This document shows, one piece after another, positions 16,988-26,691 of a stretch of DNA of 64,000 nt. The number at the start of each line of letters is the position of its first letter. The stretch's first letter is position 1. A model generated the notes under the pieces. That model did not search any database and was not told the origin of the DNA. It worked only from the letters and a program-made list of their open reading frames with translations. The stretch comes from SAR324 cluster bacterium REDSEA-S27_B3. Lineage in GTDB: Bacteria > SAR324 > NAC60-12. The stretch spans positions 62,001 through 126,000 of the forward strand of contig LUQO01000016.1 of NCBI GenBank assembly GCA_001627865.1, read 5' to 3'. The translations under genes were made by a program, and so were the position numbers.

Positions 16988-17684
16988 GTCCCACCTCCTT
17001 TCGCTTAAGTTTTTGAATTGCCCTGGTGGGTGAGATCCCCATTGGGCAAACATCTGTGCAATTGAATTGAGTATGACAACCCCATGCTCCTTGAGGAGAA
17101 TTTAACAGATCAAGTCGTTCTTCTCCAGCTGAATCTCTTGAATCAGCAATCAGTGTGAAGGCACGATTGATTGCTGCAGGGCCAAGGTATCCACTGTTTG
17201 TTTCAACTAAATTGCATTCACCATAACAGCAACCGCAGGTGATGCATTCAATTTGAGGATCAATGTCCCTGCGCTCTTTTGAATTTGGCTGTATCTTAGC
17301 AAATTCTTTTGAAGTTGGATGTTTTGATACAAATTCAGATCGTACATGTCGGTAACGGTCAAAAAAAGGACGCATGTCCACTGCTAAATCTTTGATAATC
17401 GGATAGTGAGGCAGTGGTTCAATAGTCAGCATTTTACTGCGTAAACTTTTCACGGTGCTGCGGCATGTCCAGCGATTTTTCCCATTAACTCGCATAGAAC
17501 ATGTTCCACACATTCCTGCACGGCAAGAGTAACGAAATGCCAAGGTGGGGTCGAGATTGTTTTGTATATAGTTCACTACATCAAGAACATTGCTGTTATC
17601 CGTAAGAGGCACTTCAAAGGTGTCGAAGCGGAAATTATCATCCGTGTGGCCTGAGCATCGTCTGATTTTTACTGTAATTCCCAT
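16962..17684 (-). CDS. sdhB: Succinate dehydrogenase/fumarate reductase iron-sulfur subunit
   Basis: An iron-sulfur protein of about 240 residues. N-terminal ferredoxin domain: Y-S-C-R-A-G-M-C-G-T-C and a later Cys in R-W-T-C hold the [2Fe-2S] cluster. C-terminal domain: C-I-T-C-G-C-C-Y-G-E-C, then W-G-C-H-T-Q-F-N-C-T-D-V-C-P for the [4Fe-4S] and [3Fe-4S] clusters. The fourth Cys of the first motif is followed by Asn rather than the usual Pro. I chose the ATG at 17684 (M-G-I-T-V-K-I-R) because homologs start there; a GTG at 17708 is possible, and neither has a strong ribosome-binding site. It is the first gene of the sdh-fum operon. Confidence 0.9.
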   Translation of the reverse strand: MGITVKIRRCSGHTDDNFRFDTFEVPLTDNSNVLDVVNYIQNNLDPTLAFRYSCRAGMCGTCSMRVNGKNRWTCRSTVKSLRSKMLTIEPLPHYPIIKDLAVDMRPFFDRYRHVRSEFVSKHPTSKEFAKIQPNSKERRDIDPQIECITCGCCYGECNLVETNSGYLGPAAINRAFTLIADSRDSAGEERLDLLNSPQGAWGCHTQFNCTDVCPMGISPTRAIQKLKRKEVGHAFKKFFS

Positions 17685-17811
17685 ATAGTCAGTATTTGCT
17701 TTGGTCACCCATTCGATATGATTCGAAAGAACATTTTAATCTGATATCCACTCAAATTAAATACTTAAATTCTACCAAAAAAACTTGCTTTAGTATTCAT
17801 CAAACTTCTTA

Positions 17812-18918
17812 TCAAATTACACCTTTCTCTGCCAAATCAATTCGCTCTGTTTCACTAATCCCAAGTAATTCCTCCAAAATTACATCCGTGTGTTGTCCCA
17901 GTGTTGGGGGGGCGTTGCGGTAACTGACCGGAGTTTCGGTCATCTTGATTGGGCTGCCGATTAAACTGACTTGACCATTTCCGGATATGTGGTGCGGCAT
18001 AGTAATTTCCATTTCACGATGTTGTATTTGAGGATCATCAAAAACTTCTTTAATAGTATTTACAGGACCGCAAGGGACCTGAAGTTTTTCCAGCTCTTGC
18101 AGCCAGTACTTTTTTGTATTGCGTTTAGTCAAATCATTAATCAGTTCAGCCAGCACATCCCTGTTTCGTACACGATCCGCGTTTGTTTTGAAACGGAGAT
18201 CGTCAGCCATTTCCGGAGCTTCAGCAAATTCACAAAATTTGCGGAACTGTGTATCATTACCGATCGCCAGTACAAAGAAACTATCGCTGGTTTGGTAAAC
18301 CTGGTAGGGGACAACATTCGGATGAGCATTCCCCATCCGATGCTGGTCCTGACGTGAAGTTAAATAATTTAGTCCGGAATTTATCAGCCATGCTGCCTGT
18401 GAATCCAGTAATGCAAGGTCAATATGCTGACCTTTTCCTCCCTGTTCTCGATGACGGATTGCCGCAAGTATGCTGATAGCGGCGTACATTCCACACATCA
18501 CATCAGCGATTCCAACACCCACTTTCATTGGTGAACCATCCGGTTCTCCTGTGACACTCATTATACCACCCATTGCCTGTATCATAAAATCATATCCGGG
18601 TCGATGTGATTTCGGACCAGTCTGACCAAATCCGGTAATTGAGCAGTAAATCAAATCAGGAAAATCTGATTTCAAGTTTTCATAATCCAAACCGTATTTT
18701 TTCATTCCTCCCACTTTGTAATTTTCAACCAGCACATCACTTTTAGCAGCCAATTTCCGGATGAGATTTTGGCCTTCCGGTAATGAAATGTTTACAGTCA
18801 ATGAACGTTTATTGCGGTTGGCGCTTAAATAATACGCGCTTTCAGTAGTGTCATTTCCGTCTGTGCCTTTGAGGTAAGGAGGTCCCCATTTCCGTGTATC
18901 ATCACCTGCGCCTGGACC
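17812..18918 (-). pseudogene. CaiB/BaiF family III CoA-transferase lacking its N-terminus
   Basis: The open frame encodes the main body of a family III CoA-transferase, including V-L-V-E-N-Y-K-V-G, R-P-G-Y-D-F-M-I-Q-A-M-G-G (with the catalytic Asp), and C-G-P-V-N-T-I. Upstream of the first ATG (18801) the frame continues with family-like sequence (Y-Y-L-S-A-N-R-N-K-R-S-L and G-P-G-A-G-D-D-T-R) until a TAA at 18919-18921. The conserved first 45 or so residues (the R-V-L-A-G-P-W and L-G-A-E-V-I-K region) are absent beyond it. The gene is thus 5'-truncated, probably by deletion, and likely inactive. A shortened protein from 18801 cannot be excluded. Confidence 0.7.
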
Positions 18919-18973
18919 TTAAGCCATGAAGGGGGCCGCTATTATTCATAAAACTTTATTCAATAAATATTAA

Positions 18974-19271
18974 TCATGAGGAAACTGTCTTCCGCTGTCG
19001 CTGACCAACAATTACAAGAGCAAGCAGCAGTATTGCGGGCAAATACATCCATTGTTTCGGAGGCTGATCAGTGGGAACCTGCACACTGAGTATTTCCCAG
19101 TCAAAATCTATTCCAGCTTTTTGTGCCAAACTGTCGAAAACAACCATGTCAACGAAAACACGGTCTTTTTCCTCACGAAACTCCAAGCCTGCTGTTTCAA
19201 GGCGTTTCTTTCCGGAAGCAATATCTCCCATTGGCAAAACTACCATTTTACTAATCAGATCACCACCAACG
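18974..19271 (-). pseudogene. Detached DUF3394 C-terminal domain of the TRAP permease
   Basis: In the frame shifted by one base from the permease gene, this stretch encodes a soluble segment (M-V-V-L-P-M-G, R-L-E-T-A-G-L-E-F, F-D-W-E-I, V-P-T-D-Q-P-P-K-Q) ending with one membrane helix and Q-R-Q-R-K. That is the C-terminus of DUF3394, normally fused to TAXI-type TRAP permeases. Homologs have roughly 50-60 more residues between the N-R-W-Y segment and this part, so a frameshifting deletion is likely. An open frame reaches 19309 but overlaps permease codons. Independent translation is doubtful. Confidence 0.6.
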
Positions 19272-21413
19272 GTTGCGTACAAAGAAAAAACCCTGTGTTG
19301 CCGCCGCAAACAGCAGCATAGCCAGGATAGCAGTGACTATGGTGAGCAGTAAATGCCACCAGCTTTCAATCCCGATCATTAACAACTCTGTGTTAAAAAT
19401 GAAAAGGAAAGGTAGAATGGCTGTGCGAATGTCGTAAGTAAATCCCTGAATTCCGGTTTTTATGGGATCACTTTGCGCAATTGCTGAAGCAGCAAAGGCT
19501 GCCAGTCCGACGGGGGGGGTGTCATCTGCTAAAATACCAAAATAAAAAACAAACATGTGAACAGCAATCAACGGTACGATCAAACCATTTTGTGCTCCCA
19601 AAGTGACAATCACCGGAGCCATCAGTGTGGAAACCACGATGTAATTTGCTGTGGTTGGCAGACCCATACCTAAAACCAGGCTGATGAGGGCTGTAAAAAG
19701 CAACATTAACATCAGATTCCCTCCTGAAATAAACTCAACAAATTCTGTCATCACCAGTCCGATTCCTGTTAGAGTGACTGTACCGACAATAATTCCGGCC
19801 GCAGCAGTGGCTACTCCAATTCCGATCATGTTGCGTGCTCCGGAGACCAATCCCTCAATCAATTCATAAAAGCCCCTCCACATTGCTTTTTTCAAATTAG
19901 TTTCAGCACGGAAAAATGCCTGCAAAGGTCGTTGTGTGATTACAATGAAAATCATAAATACTGTTGCCCAGAAAGCAGAAAGTCCCGGAGAGAATCTCTC
20001 TACAGTTAAACACCATACCAACATCACTAGCGGCAGCAAATAATACAGTCCGGATTTAATCGTAGGCCCGGGTTCCGGTAAATGGGCAATGGTTTCTTCC
20101 GGATCATCAGGTTCCAATTCCGGAAACCGCGAAGCATATCTTAAAAGTAAAATGTAAATGATTATTGCCAAAAGAGCGACTATCCAGACAGCTGTATCCG
20201 GAAAAAACAGTTTTAACCAGCCTATTCCATAATATACCACTGCGGTTATCACCATGACTGCAATTATTCCGCTAAAAAACCCCAGCATTGTTTGAGCAAG
20301 AGATCGTTTATATTTTCTCGGCAAACCCTGCATGTTTGCTTTTAATGCTTCAAGATGGACAATATAAACCAGTGCAATGTAGGAAATTATGGCCGGTAGG
20401 AAAGCATGGGTTATGACTTCGAGATATGAAATACCGACATATTCCACCATCAAAAACGCAGCTGCTCCCATAATCGGTGGTGTCAGCTGGCCATTTGTTG
20501 AGGCGGCTACTTCAACCGCTCCGGCTTTGTAATCCGGAAACCCCACCCGTTTCATCAGGGGTATTGTGAAAGTTCCGGTTGTCACAACATTTGCGATAGA
20601 AGATCCGGAAATTAAACCGGTCATTCCGGAAGATACCACTGCCGCTTTTGCCGGTCCTCCCCGCATGTGTCCCAGGAGTGAAAAGGCAACTTTAATAAAA
20701 TAATTGCCTGCACCTGCTCGTTCCAGCAGTGAGCCAAACAAAACAAATAAAAACACAAAACTGGTGGAAACACCCAAAGCTACTCCAAAAACGCCCTCAG
20801 TTCCAAGCCACTGATGAGAGACTATTTTGTTCAGACTCTGCCCTTTGTGAGCAATTACTTCAGGCATAAAAGGTCCGGCATAGGTGTATAGCAGAAACAC
20901 TGATGCAACAACCATCAACGGAGGCCCCAGAGCGCGACGGGTTCCTTCAAGCAGCAAAATCATTCCTGTTATCGCTACCACCATATCAAGATCGGTGGGC
21001 AGTCCCGGACGGTCAGAAAGTTCCCGATAAAACAGAAAAATGTATCCTGTACAAAATGCTCCTGCTGCAGCAAAGAGCCAGTCCTGCAATGGGATATTGG
21101 TATGCGGTGAATTCCGCATTGCCGGAAATGCCAGATAAACCAGGAATATTGAAAAAGCCAAGTGGATCGAACGAGCCTCAGTATCGTTAAATACTCCAAA
21201 ATTGAACATGAAAGGCAACGGAGATGCGTACCAGATCTGGAACAAAGACCAGATCATTGCTACGCCTAACAGCACCAAGCTTGGCCATCCCAGCGGAGTT
21301 CGACCGCCGGTTTCGGATTCTGCCATAATCTGGTGTGCTTTTTTGATGGTACTTGAGTTGGAACCGGAGGAAGCTGTTTCTGAGACAGTGCTGAGGGTTT
21401 CTTTTGTTTTCAT
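19260..21413 (-). CDS. TRAP transporter fused permease (TAXI type), C-terminally broken
   Basis: A 717-residue inner-membrane protein with fused small (DctQ-like, about residues 50-190) and large (DctM-like, from about 230) TRAP segments. Conserved parts include G-G-P-A-K-A-A-V-V-S-S-G-M-T-G near 250, G-S-S-I-A-N-V-V-T-T-G-T near 270, and G-M-G-L-P-T-T-A-N-Y near 575. It would drive uptake of an organic acid using an ion gradient with the TAXI receptor encoded upstream. It stops right after F-F-F-V-R-N-R-W-W, where homologs continue into a DUF3394 domain now found in the next frame. Transport core looks complete, so function may survive. Confidence 0.85.
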   Translation of the reverse strand: MKTKETLSTVSETASSGSNSSTIKKAHQIMAESETGGRTPLGWPSLVLLGVAMIWSLFQIWYASPLPFMFNFGVFNDTEARSIHLAFSIFLVYLAFPAMRNSPHTNIPLQDWLFAAAGAFCTGYIFLFYRELSDRPGLPTDLDMVVAITGMILLLEGTRRALGPPLMVVASVFLLYTYAGPFMPEVIAHKGQSLNKIVSHQWLGTEGVFGVALGVSTSFVFLFVLFGSLLERAGAGNYFIKVAFSLLGHMRGGPAKAAVVSSGMTGLISGSSIANVVTTGTFTIPLMKRVGFPDYKAGAVEVAASTNGQLTPPIMGAAAFLMVEYVGISYLEVITHAFLPAIISYIALVYIVHLEALKANMQGLPRKYKRSLAQTMLGFFSGIIAVMVITAVVYYGIGWLKLFFPDTAVWIVALLAIIIYILLLRYASRFPELEPDDPEETIAHLPEPGPTIKSGLYYLLPLVMLVWCLTVERFSPGLSAFWATVFMIFIVITQRPLQAFFRAETNLKKAMWRGFYELIEGLVSGARNMIGIGVATAAAGIIVGTVTLTGIGLVMTEFVEFISGGNLMLMLLFTALISLVLGMGLPTTANYIVVSTLMAPVIVTLGAQNGLIVPLIAVHMFVFYFGILADDTPPVGLAAFAASAIAQSDPIKTGIQGFTYDIRTAILPFLFIFNTELLMIGIESWWHLLLTIVTAILAMLLFAAATQGFFFVRNRWW

Positions 21414-21428
21414 CTAGCAGATTCTACA

Positions 21429-21490
21429 TGTGTCTGGAAGACACAGGAAAGACGGAGCCTCTGAAAATGATTGTCAGTTTCAAAGGCTCC
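21429..21490 (-). promoter_or_regulatory. Tandem hairpins between TAXI receptor and permease genes
   Basis: Two stems lie in the 100-bp gap. The first is GGAGCCT/AGGCTCC (21454-21460 with 21484-21490), extended by GAAA/TTTC pairs after a mismatch. The second is a perfect 7-bp stem TGTGTCT/AGACACA with a 3-base loop (21429-21445), ending 15 bases before the permease start. Such intercistronic hairpins usually stabilise the receptor mRNA or attenuate the downstream permease. The GGAGCCT stem is followed on the transcript by CUUUCC but not a true U-run. Confidence 0.5.
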
Positions 21491-21513
21491 AGAGGAAAGT
21501 AAGGAATGCAGTC

Positions 21514-22491
21514 TTACATCAAACCTGCTTCCTTATAGTATTTAACTGCTCCTGCATGTAGAGGTGCAGAAAGACCATCTTTGATCATTTGCTTCTTATC
21601 CAGGATCCTGAAAGCAGGATGGAATTTGCGGAATGTGTCAAAGTTCTCAAAAACAGCTTTAACCACATGATATATCACATGTTCCGGAGTATTTGTGGAA
21701 GTAACAAAGGTGGCGCCCACACCAAAAGTCTGGGTATTACTTGCATTTCCACGATACATACCACCAGGAACTGTTGCAGTACGATAAAAATCATTGTCGG
21801 CAACAAGCTTGTTAACAGCTGAACCGGTTACATTTACCAGTACACTATCACATGCTGTGGTTGCCTCTTTGATGGAACCGCTTGGGTGGCCAACTGTAAA
21901 GACCATTGCATCAATTTTATTGTCACAAAGGGCTTTAGACTGTTCGGATGACTTCAACTCAGAGGCAAGGGAAAAATCAGACATTTTCCAGCCTAAGGCT
22001 GCCATCAAAACTTCCATTGTGCCACGCTGTCCGGAGCCAGGATTACCAACATTGACTCGTTTACCTTTCAGATCGCCAAAATTACGGATTCCGGAATCTG
22101 CCCTGGCCACAACTGTAAATGGCTCAGGATGTACAGAAAATATCGCCCGTAAATTTTTATTAGCTCCTTTGTCCTTGAATTTACTTGAGCCATGATAGGC
22201 ATGGTACTGCCAATCTGACTGAGCCACACCCATATCGAGTTCTCCGGCACGAATCGTATTTAAATTGTACACGGAACCTCCGGTACTTTCTGTTGAACAT
22301 CGGATACCATGTTGTTTACGATCCTTATTTACCAGGCGGCAGATTGCTCCACCTGTTGGATAATAAACTCCTGTAACTCCACCTGTTCCAATGGTAACAA
22401 AAGTCTGCTCAGCCCAAACTGGCAGACTCATAATTAAAGCAATACCTGAAACAGCAACCCACTTTAATTTATTGAACATAGTAATTCTCAT
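21514..22491 (-). CDS. TAXI-family TRAP transporter substrate-binding protein
   Basis: A periplasmic receptor of about 325 residues. The mature part starts after a signal peptide with cleavage near S-L-P-V-W-A. Family signatures: [18 protein letters not shown] near the mature N-terminus, [25 protein letters not shown], and V-V-K-A-V-F-E-N. The start at 22491 was chosen because upstream codons in the longer frame are not signal-like; M at 22479 is an alternative. The ligand is not predictable; TAXI receptors include glutamate/glutamine and other organic-acid binders. Confidence 0.88.
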   Translation of the reverse strand: MRITMFNKLKWVAVSGIALIMSLPVWAEQTFVTIGTGGVTGVYYPTGGAICRLVNKDRKQHGIRCSTESTGGSVYNLNTIRAGELDMGVAQSDWQYHAYHGSSKFKDKGANKNLRAIFSVHPEPFTVVARADSGIRNFGDLKGKRVNVGNPGSGQRGTMEVLMAALGWKMSDFSLASELKSSEQSKALCDNKIDAMVFTVGHPSGSIKEATTACDSVLVNVTGSAVNKLVADNDFYRTATVPGGMYRGNASNTQTFGVGATFVTSTNTPEHVIYHVVKAVFENFDTFRKFHPAFRILDKKQMIKDGLSAPLHAGAVKYYKEAGLM

Positions 22492-22926
22492 TTGAGATTG
22501 ACAAAATAGAAAGCCTTCTCCTTGGACGAGAGACCATTCTCTGTCCATTCAAGCTTTCAGACAATTATAAACCAAAAGTAACTCCTCAATGATTTTCTTT
22601 TGGTTTGCTTACGGTGTAATTAATATCCAGTAATTTGTACACCATTGACTGTGAGCAGAAAACTTCACAATCAATAAAACAGCTAATTATATATCGAAAT
22701 AAACAAAATTAAAGATTATTTTGAAAATATTTTAAAAAAAGCAGCAAAGATCAGGATCCCTTAATATAATTAATGAGACTTCATAATTATTGAAAGGGAA
22801 CTTTTTTAATTTTAAGGTATTTGGAGATAAAACTGATTGATTGAAATTTTCACAGCACAATGTTTTTGACTGGTTACTGAATTGGGTCGGAAGTTCAGGA
22901 GGAAGGGTTAGATGATAATATGCTGC

Positions 22927-22976
22927 AAAAACAAAAAATCCCGCCAAAGTTCTTACTTGCAAACATTGACGGGATT
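22927..22976 (-). terminator. Intrinsic terminator after hsp20
   Basis: On the minus strand, an AATCCCG/CGGGATT stem (outer arms 22937-22943 and 22970-22976) extends inward by CAA/TTG after one mismatch. It is followed by a run of T interrupted once (+ strand 22927-22938). It lies about 28 bp after the hsp20 stop and is a convincing Rho-independent terminator. Confidence 0.75.
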
Positions 22977-23003
22977 AAATCAGAAATCTGAATCAGTTGA
23001 AGA

Positions 23004-23477
23004 TTAATTCAGTTTTTTTACCTTTGACTCAACAGTCTGACCAATTTCAATCAGACGTGATTTCTTTTCTTCAGGTACGATCTTTTCGAGGTCAATAGTA
23101 AGCATACCATTAACCAGATCGGCACCTTTTACGATCATATCGTCAGAAAGAGTGAAACTCCGTGAAAATGCTCTCCTGGCAATTCCACGATGTAAATAGT
23201 CTTTTTCATCCTTGTCTGTCTTTGATCTGATTGTTAATACACCTTCTTTGAGCTCGACTTCCAGATCATCCTGTGAAAATCCTGCAACTGCCATCTCAAT
23301 GGTGTATTTGTCTTCTTCGTCCTTACGGATATTGTACGGAGGGAAACTCGAAGGAGCCTCGGACCGTTGAATATCACCAAAAAGACGATCAAACATTGAA
23401 TCAAATCCCACAGTAATTCCGAGTGCTCTCTCAAAATCTGAGGGGGTTATTGACGAATAACGTGCTAAATGTAACAT
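23004..23477 (-). CDS. Small heat-shock protein, Hsp20/alpha-crystallin family
   Basis: A 157-residue ATP-independent holdase. It has a variable N-terminus with S-M-F-D-R-L-F-G-D, then an alpha-crystallin domain (about 45-140) with Y-T-I-E-M-A-V-A-G-F, L-E-V-E-L-K-E-G-V-L-T-I, R-G-I-A-R-R-A-F-S-R-S-F-T-L, and A-D-L-V-N-G-M-L-T-I-D-L, followed by an E-K-K-S-R-L-I-E-I tail lacking a clear I-x-I motif but with L-I-E-I at the usual place. AAGGAGGT sits 3 bases upstream of the ATG. It is expressed from a CIRCE-controlled promoter about 200 bp upstream. Confidence 0.93.
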   Translation of the reverse strand: MLHLARYSSITPSDFERALGITVGFDSMFDRLFGDIQRSEAPSSFPPYNIRKDEEDKYTIEMAVAGFSQDDLEVELKEGVLTIRSKTDKDEKDYLHRGIARRAFSRSFTLSDDMIVKGADLVNGMLTIDLEKIVPEEKKSRLIEIGQTVESKVKKLN

Positions 23478-23667
23478 AATACCTCCTTAATTAAGCAAGG
23501 TGTTAAGAGAAATCCTCCAATCCATAGCACAAGACTTGGAGGCGGTTTAATGAGGCTACCACAATGGTCAGCCCCATACTCGGTAGCTCTCAGGTTAAAA
23601 AAATGAGCGCACCGAATTTGAAAAAAGTCTCAAACAGAGCAAAAAATTTTAAAGCTGAAATCCAAAC

Positions 23668-23714
23668 TGACATATTGTTAGCACTCACTTTAAATGAGTG
23701 CTAACAATATGTCA
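23668..23714 (-). promoter_or_regulatory. CIRCE operator overlapping the hsp20 promoter
   Basis: The 27-bp core TTAGCACTC-N9-GAGTGCTAA occupies 23678-23704 with no mismatch. The arms extend as a perfect 19-bp inverted repeat (23668-23686 with 23696-23714). Reading the minus strand, TTGACA (23715-23710) is 17 bp before TAAAGT (23692-23687), so the HrcA-binding palindrome sits across the core promoter. Repression by HrcA outside heat stress follows from established knowledge of CIRCE. No hrcA gene is in the window. Confidence 0.92.
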
Positions 23715-23715
23715 A

Positions 23716-24036
23716 GTTTTTTTACAAAATATAATCAATATTTCGTATATTTTTACCCAGAAGGTAATTTATGGAATTAGCGTGAAACTGCTATGGGAAT
23801 GTATTTACAGAGGAATATGGGGAGTATTATTATGTATGAAACAGTATATATATAATCATATAAATGTGAAATATTATTAAATATTAATGTGAATTAAATC
23901 AGAATCAAAAGGTGAAATTAAAATCTGTTATGTATGTGACAGCAGGAAAATATAGTTTGTAAAACCAGATTTAATCAGTTGGCAGTCAAGTTTCAGGGAT
24001 ATTTACAATGTTTAAAACATAATGGTGAAAGGCATT
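23716..24036. other. AT-rich gap between the hsp20 promoter and the clpB stop
   Basis: This 320-bp stretch is AT-rich, with many short A/T runs and a 60-residue frame (23698-23880, +) whose composition is not protein-like. I see no RNA gene, and no strong terminator for clpB. Confidence 0.4.
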
Positions 24037-26661
24037 TTATGCAGCTGTAGAGACATGATCTTTTATTTCAAAAGATATTTTTCCTTTTGTTATATTTGCA
24101 GTAACGTGTTGGCCGTCAATGATTTCACCAGACAAAATAGCTCTGGATAATGCTGTTTCAAGTTCCTTTTGAATTGCACGTTTAAGCGGCCTGGCCCCAT
24201 AAGCTGGATCAAATCCGGCTTTTGCCAGATAATCTACAGTTTTACTTGACAGCTTCAAATTAATGTTTCGTTCTTCTAAACGCTTTTTAAGTCGTTCCAG
24301 TTGTATACTGATGATGTCTTTCATATGTTCTTCAAGCAGTGGATGGAAGACAACAATATCATCAACACGGTTCAAGAATTCCGGTCGAAAATGCTGTCTG
24401 AGTTCCTGCATAACCATTATTTTCTGTTCTTCCTGATTTGAAGCTCCGGATTGTCCGCTATCTGTCTGATTGATCAATTTCTGACTACCGATATTTGAAG
24501 TCATGATTACAAGTGTATTTTTAAAATCAACTGTTCGTCCGTGTGAATCTGTAAGTCTTCCGTCATCCAGAATTTGCAGCAAAACATTAAAAACATCATA
24601 ATGCGCTTTTTCAATTTCATCGAAAAGTAGTACGCTGTAAGGTCTTCTACGCACAGCTTCAGTGAGCTGTCCTCCTTCGTCAAAACCGACATAGCCGGGA
24701 GGCGCGCCGATCAGACGTGACACTGTGTGTTTTTCCATGTATTCACTCATGTCAATCCGGATCAAATTTTGTTCATCATCGAACAGGGATTCAGCTAATG
24801 CCCTGGCCAGTTCTGTTTTTCCTACACCTGTCGGACCCAGAAATATAAAACTTCCGATAGGCCTGTTTGGATCATTAATTCCTGAACGTGCCCGGAGTAC
24901 TGCATCAGCAACAAGATCAATCGCCTCATCCTGGCCGACCACACGTTTATGTAGCTGTTCCGGAAGTCGAAGCAGTTTTTCTCCTTCTCCTTCAACCAGT
25001 TTTTGCACCGGAATTCCTGTCCACTGACCTACAATTTCTGCAATGTCCTCAGCATCTACTTCTTCCTTCAGCAGTTGATTCTTAGAATTCATCTCTACAT
25101 CCAAAGAATTGCTCTGCTTTTTCTCAAGTTCCGGCAGGACACCATATTCAAGACGTGCTGCTTCTTCTAAATTATAATCCTGCTTTGCCCTCTCTATTTG
25201 CAAACGTACTTCTTCAATTTCCTGTTTCAATCCGCTCATATCCTGCAAAGCAGCTTTTTCTTTTTCCCACTGAAGGGTCAGATTGTCAAAGCTGTGCTGT
25301 AATTCAGCCAACTCCTTCGACAGTTTAGCCAGCCGCTCCTTAGATGCTGAATCGCTTTCCTTTTTCAGAGCTTCTTTTTCAATTTGCAGCTGCAGAATTC
25401 TACGTGAAATTTCGTCCATCTCCGCAGGCATTGAGTTAATTTCAACACGCAAGCGGGAAGCTGCTTCGTCCATCAAGTCAATAGCTTTATCCGGAAGAAA
25501 GCGGTCAGTAATATATCGATGAGACAGGGTCGCAGAAGCAATTAGCGCGCTGTCCTTGATACGAACGCCGTGATGGATTTCGTAACGCTCTTTCAACCCG
25601 CGTAAAATTGAAATGGTGTCTTCAACAGTAGGCTGATCAACTAGAACCGGCTGGAACCGTCTTTCAAGTGCAGCATCTTTTTCAATGTGCTTTCTATATT
25701 CATCAAGAGTTGTGGCACCAATGCAGTGCAACTCTCCTCTGGCCAGCATTGGCTTGAGCAAATTGCCTGCATCCATCGAACCTTCAGTTTTCCCTGCGCC
25801 CACGACTGTGTGCAGTTCATCAATAAACAACACAATTTGACCATCGGCATTGACAACTTCCTTTAGTACAGCTTTCAAACGCTCTTCAAATTCTCCCCGA
25901 TATTTTGCTCCCGCTATCAAAGCTCCCATGTCCAGTGAAACCAGTTTTTTATTTTTCAGGCTGTCCGGAACATCATTGCGGGCGATACGCTGTGCCAGGC
26001 CTTCTGCAATTGCGGTTTTGCCTACTCCAGGCTCACCGATGAGTACAGGATTGTTTTTGGTACGTCGGGAAAGAACCTGAATCACCCTGCGTATTTCATC
26101 ATCACGGCCAATAACCGGATCCAGTTTTCCATCTCTCGCAAGCTGACTGAGGTCTGTACCGTATTTTTCCAGGGCTTCGTATGTGTCTTCAGGATTTTGA
26201 CTGGTAACTCGCTGTCCGCCTCTGAGCTCCTGGATTGTGGTTATCAGGCGTTCACGTGTTACTTCATGCTCGGTCAGTATTTTGCCGGCAGGACCTTTGC
26301 TTCCTTCGTCTGTCAGGGCCAGCAGCAGATGCTCTACACTGACATATTCGTCCTGCAGTTTTTTGGCTTCATCTTCTGCTCGAACCAAAGCCAGGTTCAT
26401 TTCCCCACTGGGTGCTACTCTTCCTGATGGACCACCGCTAAGCGTAGGCAGTTTGTTCAAGGAGGTTTGTAATGCCTGAGAAAATTTTCCGGATTCCAGT
26501 CCCATTTTTTCAAAAATGCGAGGAACAAGTCCGTTTTCCTGGTAAGCCAGGGCATTCAGGAGATGAAGTGTTGACAGCTCAGAATTGTGACGGCGCAATG
26601 CTTCACTGTGCGCATTTTCCAAGGCGGAAAGGGATTTTTCTGTGAATTTTTGTGCGTCCAT
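24037..26661 (-). CDS. clpB: ATP-dependent disaggregase ClpB
   Basis: An 874-residue Hsp100 chaperone that threads aggregated protein with DnaK. Domains in order: N-domain (1-150); AAA1 with Walker A G-E-P-G-V-G-K-T near 206-213, D-E-L-H sensor and pore-loop [10 protein letters not shown]; coiled-coil middle domain (about 400-545); AAA2 with Walker A G-P-T-G-V-G-K-T near 610, pore loop G-Y-V-G-F-D-E-G-G, and N-R-V-D-D-I-V arginine finger region; short C-terminal domain. The length fits ClpB, not ClpA or ClpC, and the middle domain is long. It has a CIRCE operator 31 bp upstream of its ATG. No good ribosome-binding site is visible. Confidence 0.96.
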   Translation of the reverse strand: MDAQKFTEKSLSALENAHSEALRRHNSELSTLHLLNALAYQENGLVPRIFEKMGLESGKFSQALQTSLNKLPTLSGGPSGRVAPSGEMNLALVRAEDEAKKLQDEYVSVEHLLLALTDEGSKGPAGKILTEHEVTRERLITTIQELRGGQRVTSQNPEDTYEALEKYGTDLSQLARDGKLDPVIGRDDEIRRVIQVLSRRTKNNPVLIGEPGVGKTAIAEGLAQRIARNDVPDSLKNKKLVSLDMGALIAGAKYRGEFEERLKAVLKEVVNADGQIVLFIDELHTVVGAGKTEGSMDAGNLLKPMLARGELHCIGATTLDEYRKHIEKDAALERRFQPVLVDQPTVEDTISILRGLKERYEIHHGVRIKDSALIASATLSHRYITDRFLPDKAIDLMDEAASRLRVEINSMPAEMDEISRRILQLQIEKEALKKESDSASKERLAKLSKELAELQHSFDNLTLQWEKEKAALQDMSGLKQEIEEVRLQIERAKQDYNLEEAARLEYGVLPELEKKQSNSLDVEMNSKNQLLKEEVDAEDIAEIVGQWTGIPVQKLVEGEGEKLLRLPEQLHKRVVGQDEAIDLVADAVLRARSGINDPNRPIGSFIFLGPTGVGKTELARALAESLFDDEQNLIRIDMSEYMEKHTVSRLIGAPPGYVGFDEGGQLTEAVRRRPYSVLLFDEIEKAHYDVFNVLLQILDDGRLTDSHGRTVDFKNTLVIMTSNIGSQKLINQTDSGQSGASNQEEQKIMVMQELRQHFRPEFLNRVDDIVVFHPLLEEHMKDIISIQLERLKKRLEERNINLKLSSKTVDYLAKAGFDPAYGARPLKRAIQKELETALSRAILSGEIIDGQHVTANITKGKISFEIKDHVSTAA

Positions 26662-26691
26662 AAATGCTTCAATCTAACAATGTATTTAAAT

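Noticed and set aside
16988-17053. N-terminal extension of fumA
   Set aside because: AGGAGGT immediately before the ATG at 16987 gives a clear start, and the extension overlaps sdhB in another frame.
19260-19309. Programmed +1 frameshift joining the TRAP permease to DUF3394
   Set aside because: There is a T-run before the switch, but the family-like sequence stays in the first frame past the run, and a linker is missing; deletion fits better.
22732-22962. 76-residue frame between the TAXI receptor and hsp20
   Set aside because: It is crossed by the hsp20 terminator, is AT-driven and has no ribosome-binding site.
23698-23880. 60-residue + frame starting in the hsp20 CIRCE element
   Set aside because: Composition (Ile/Tyr/Cys) is what AT-rich noncoding DNA gives, and it starts inside the operator.
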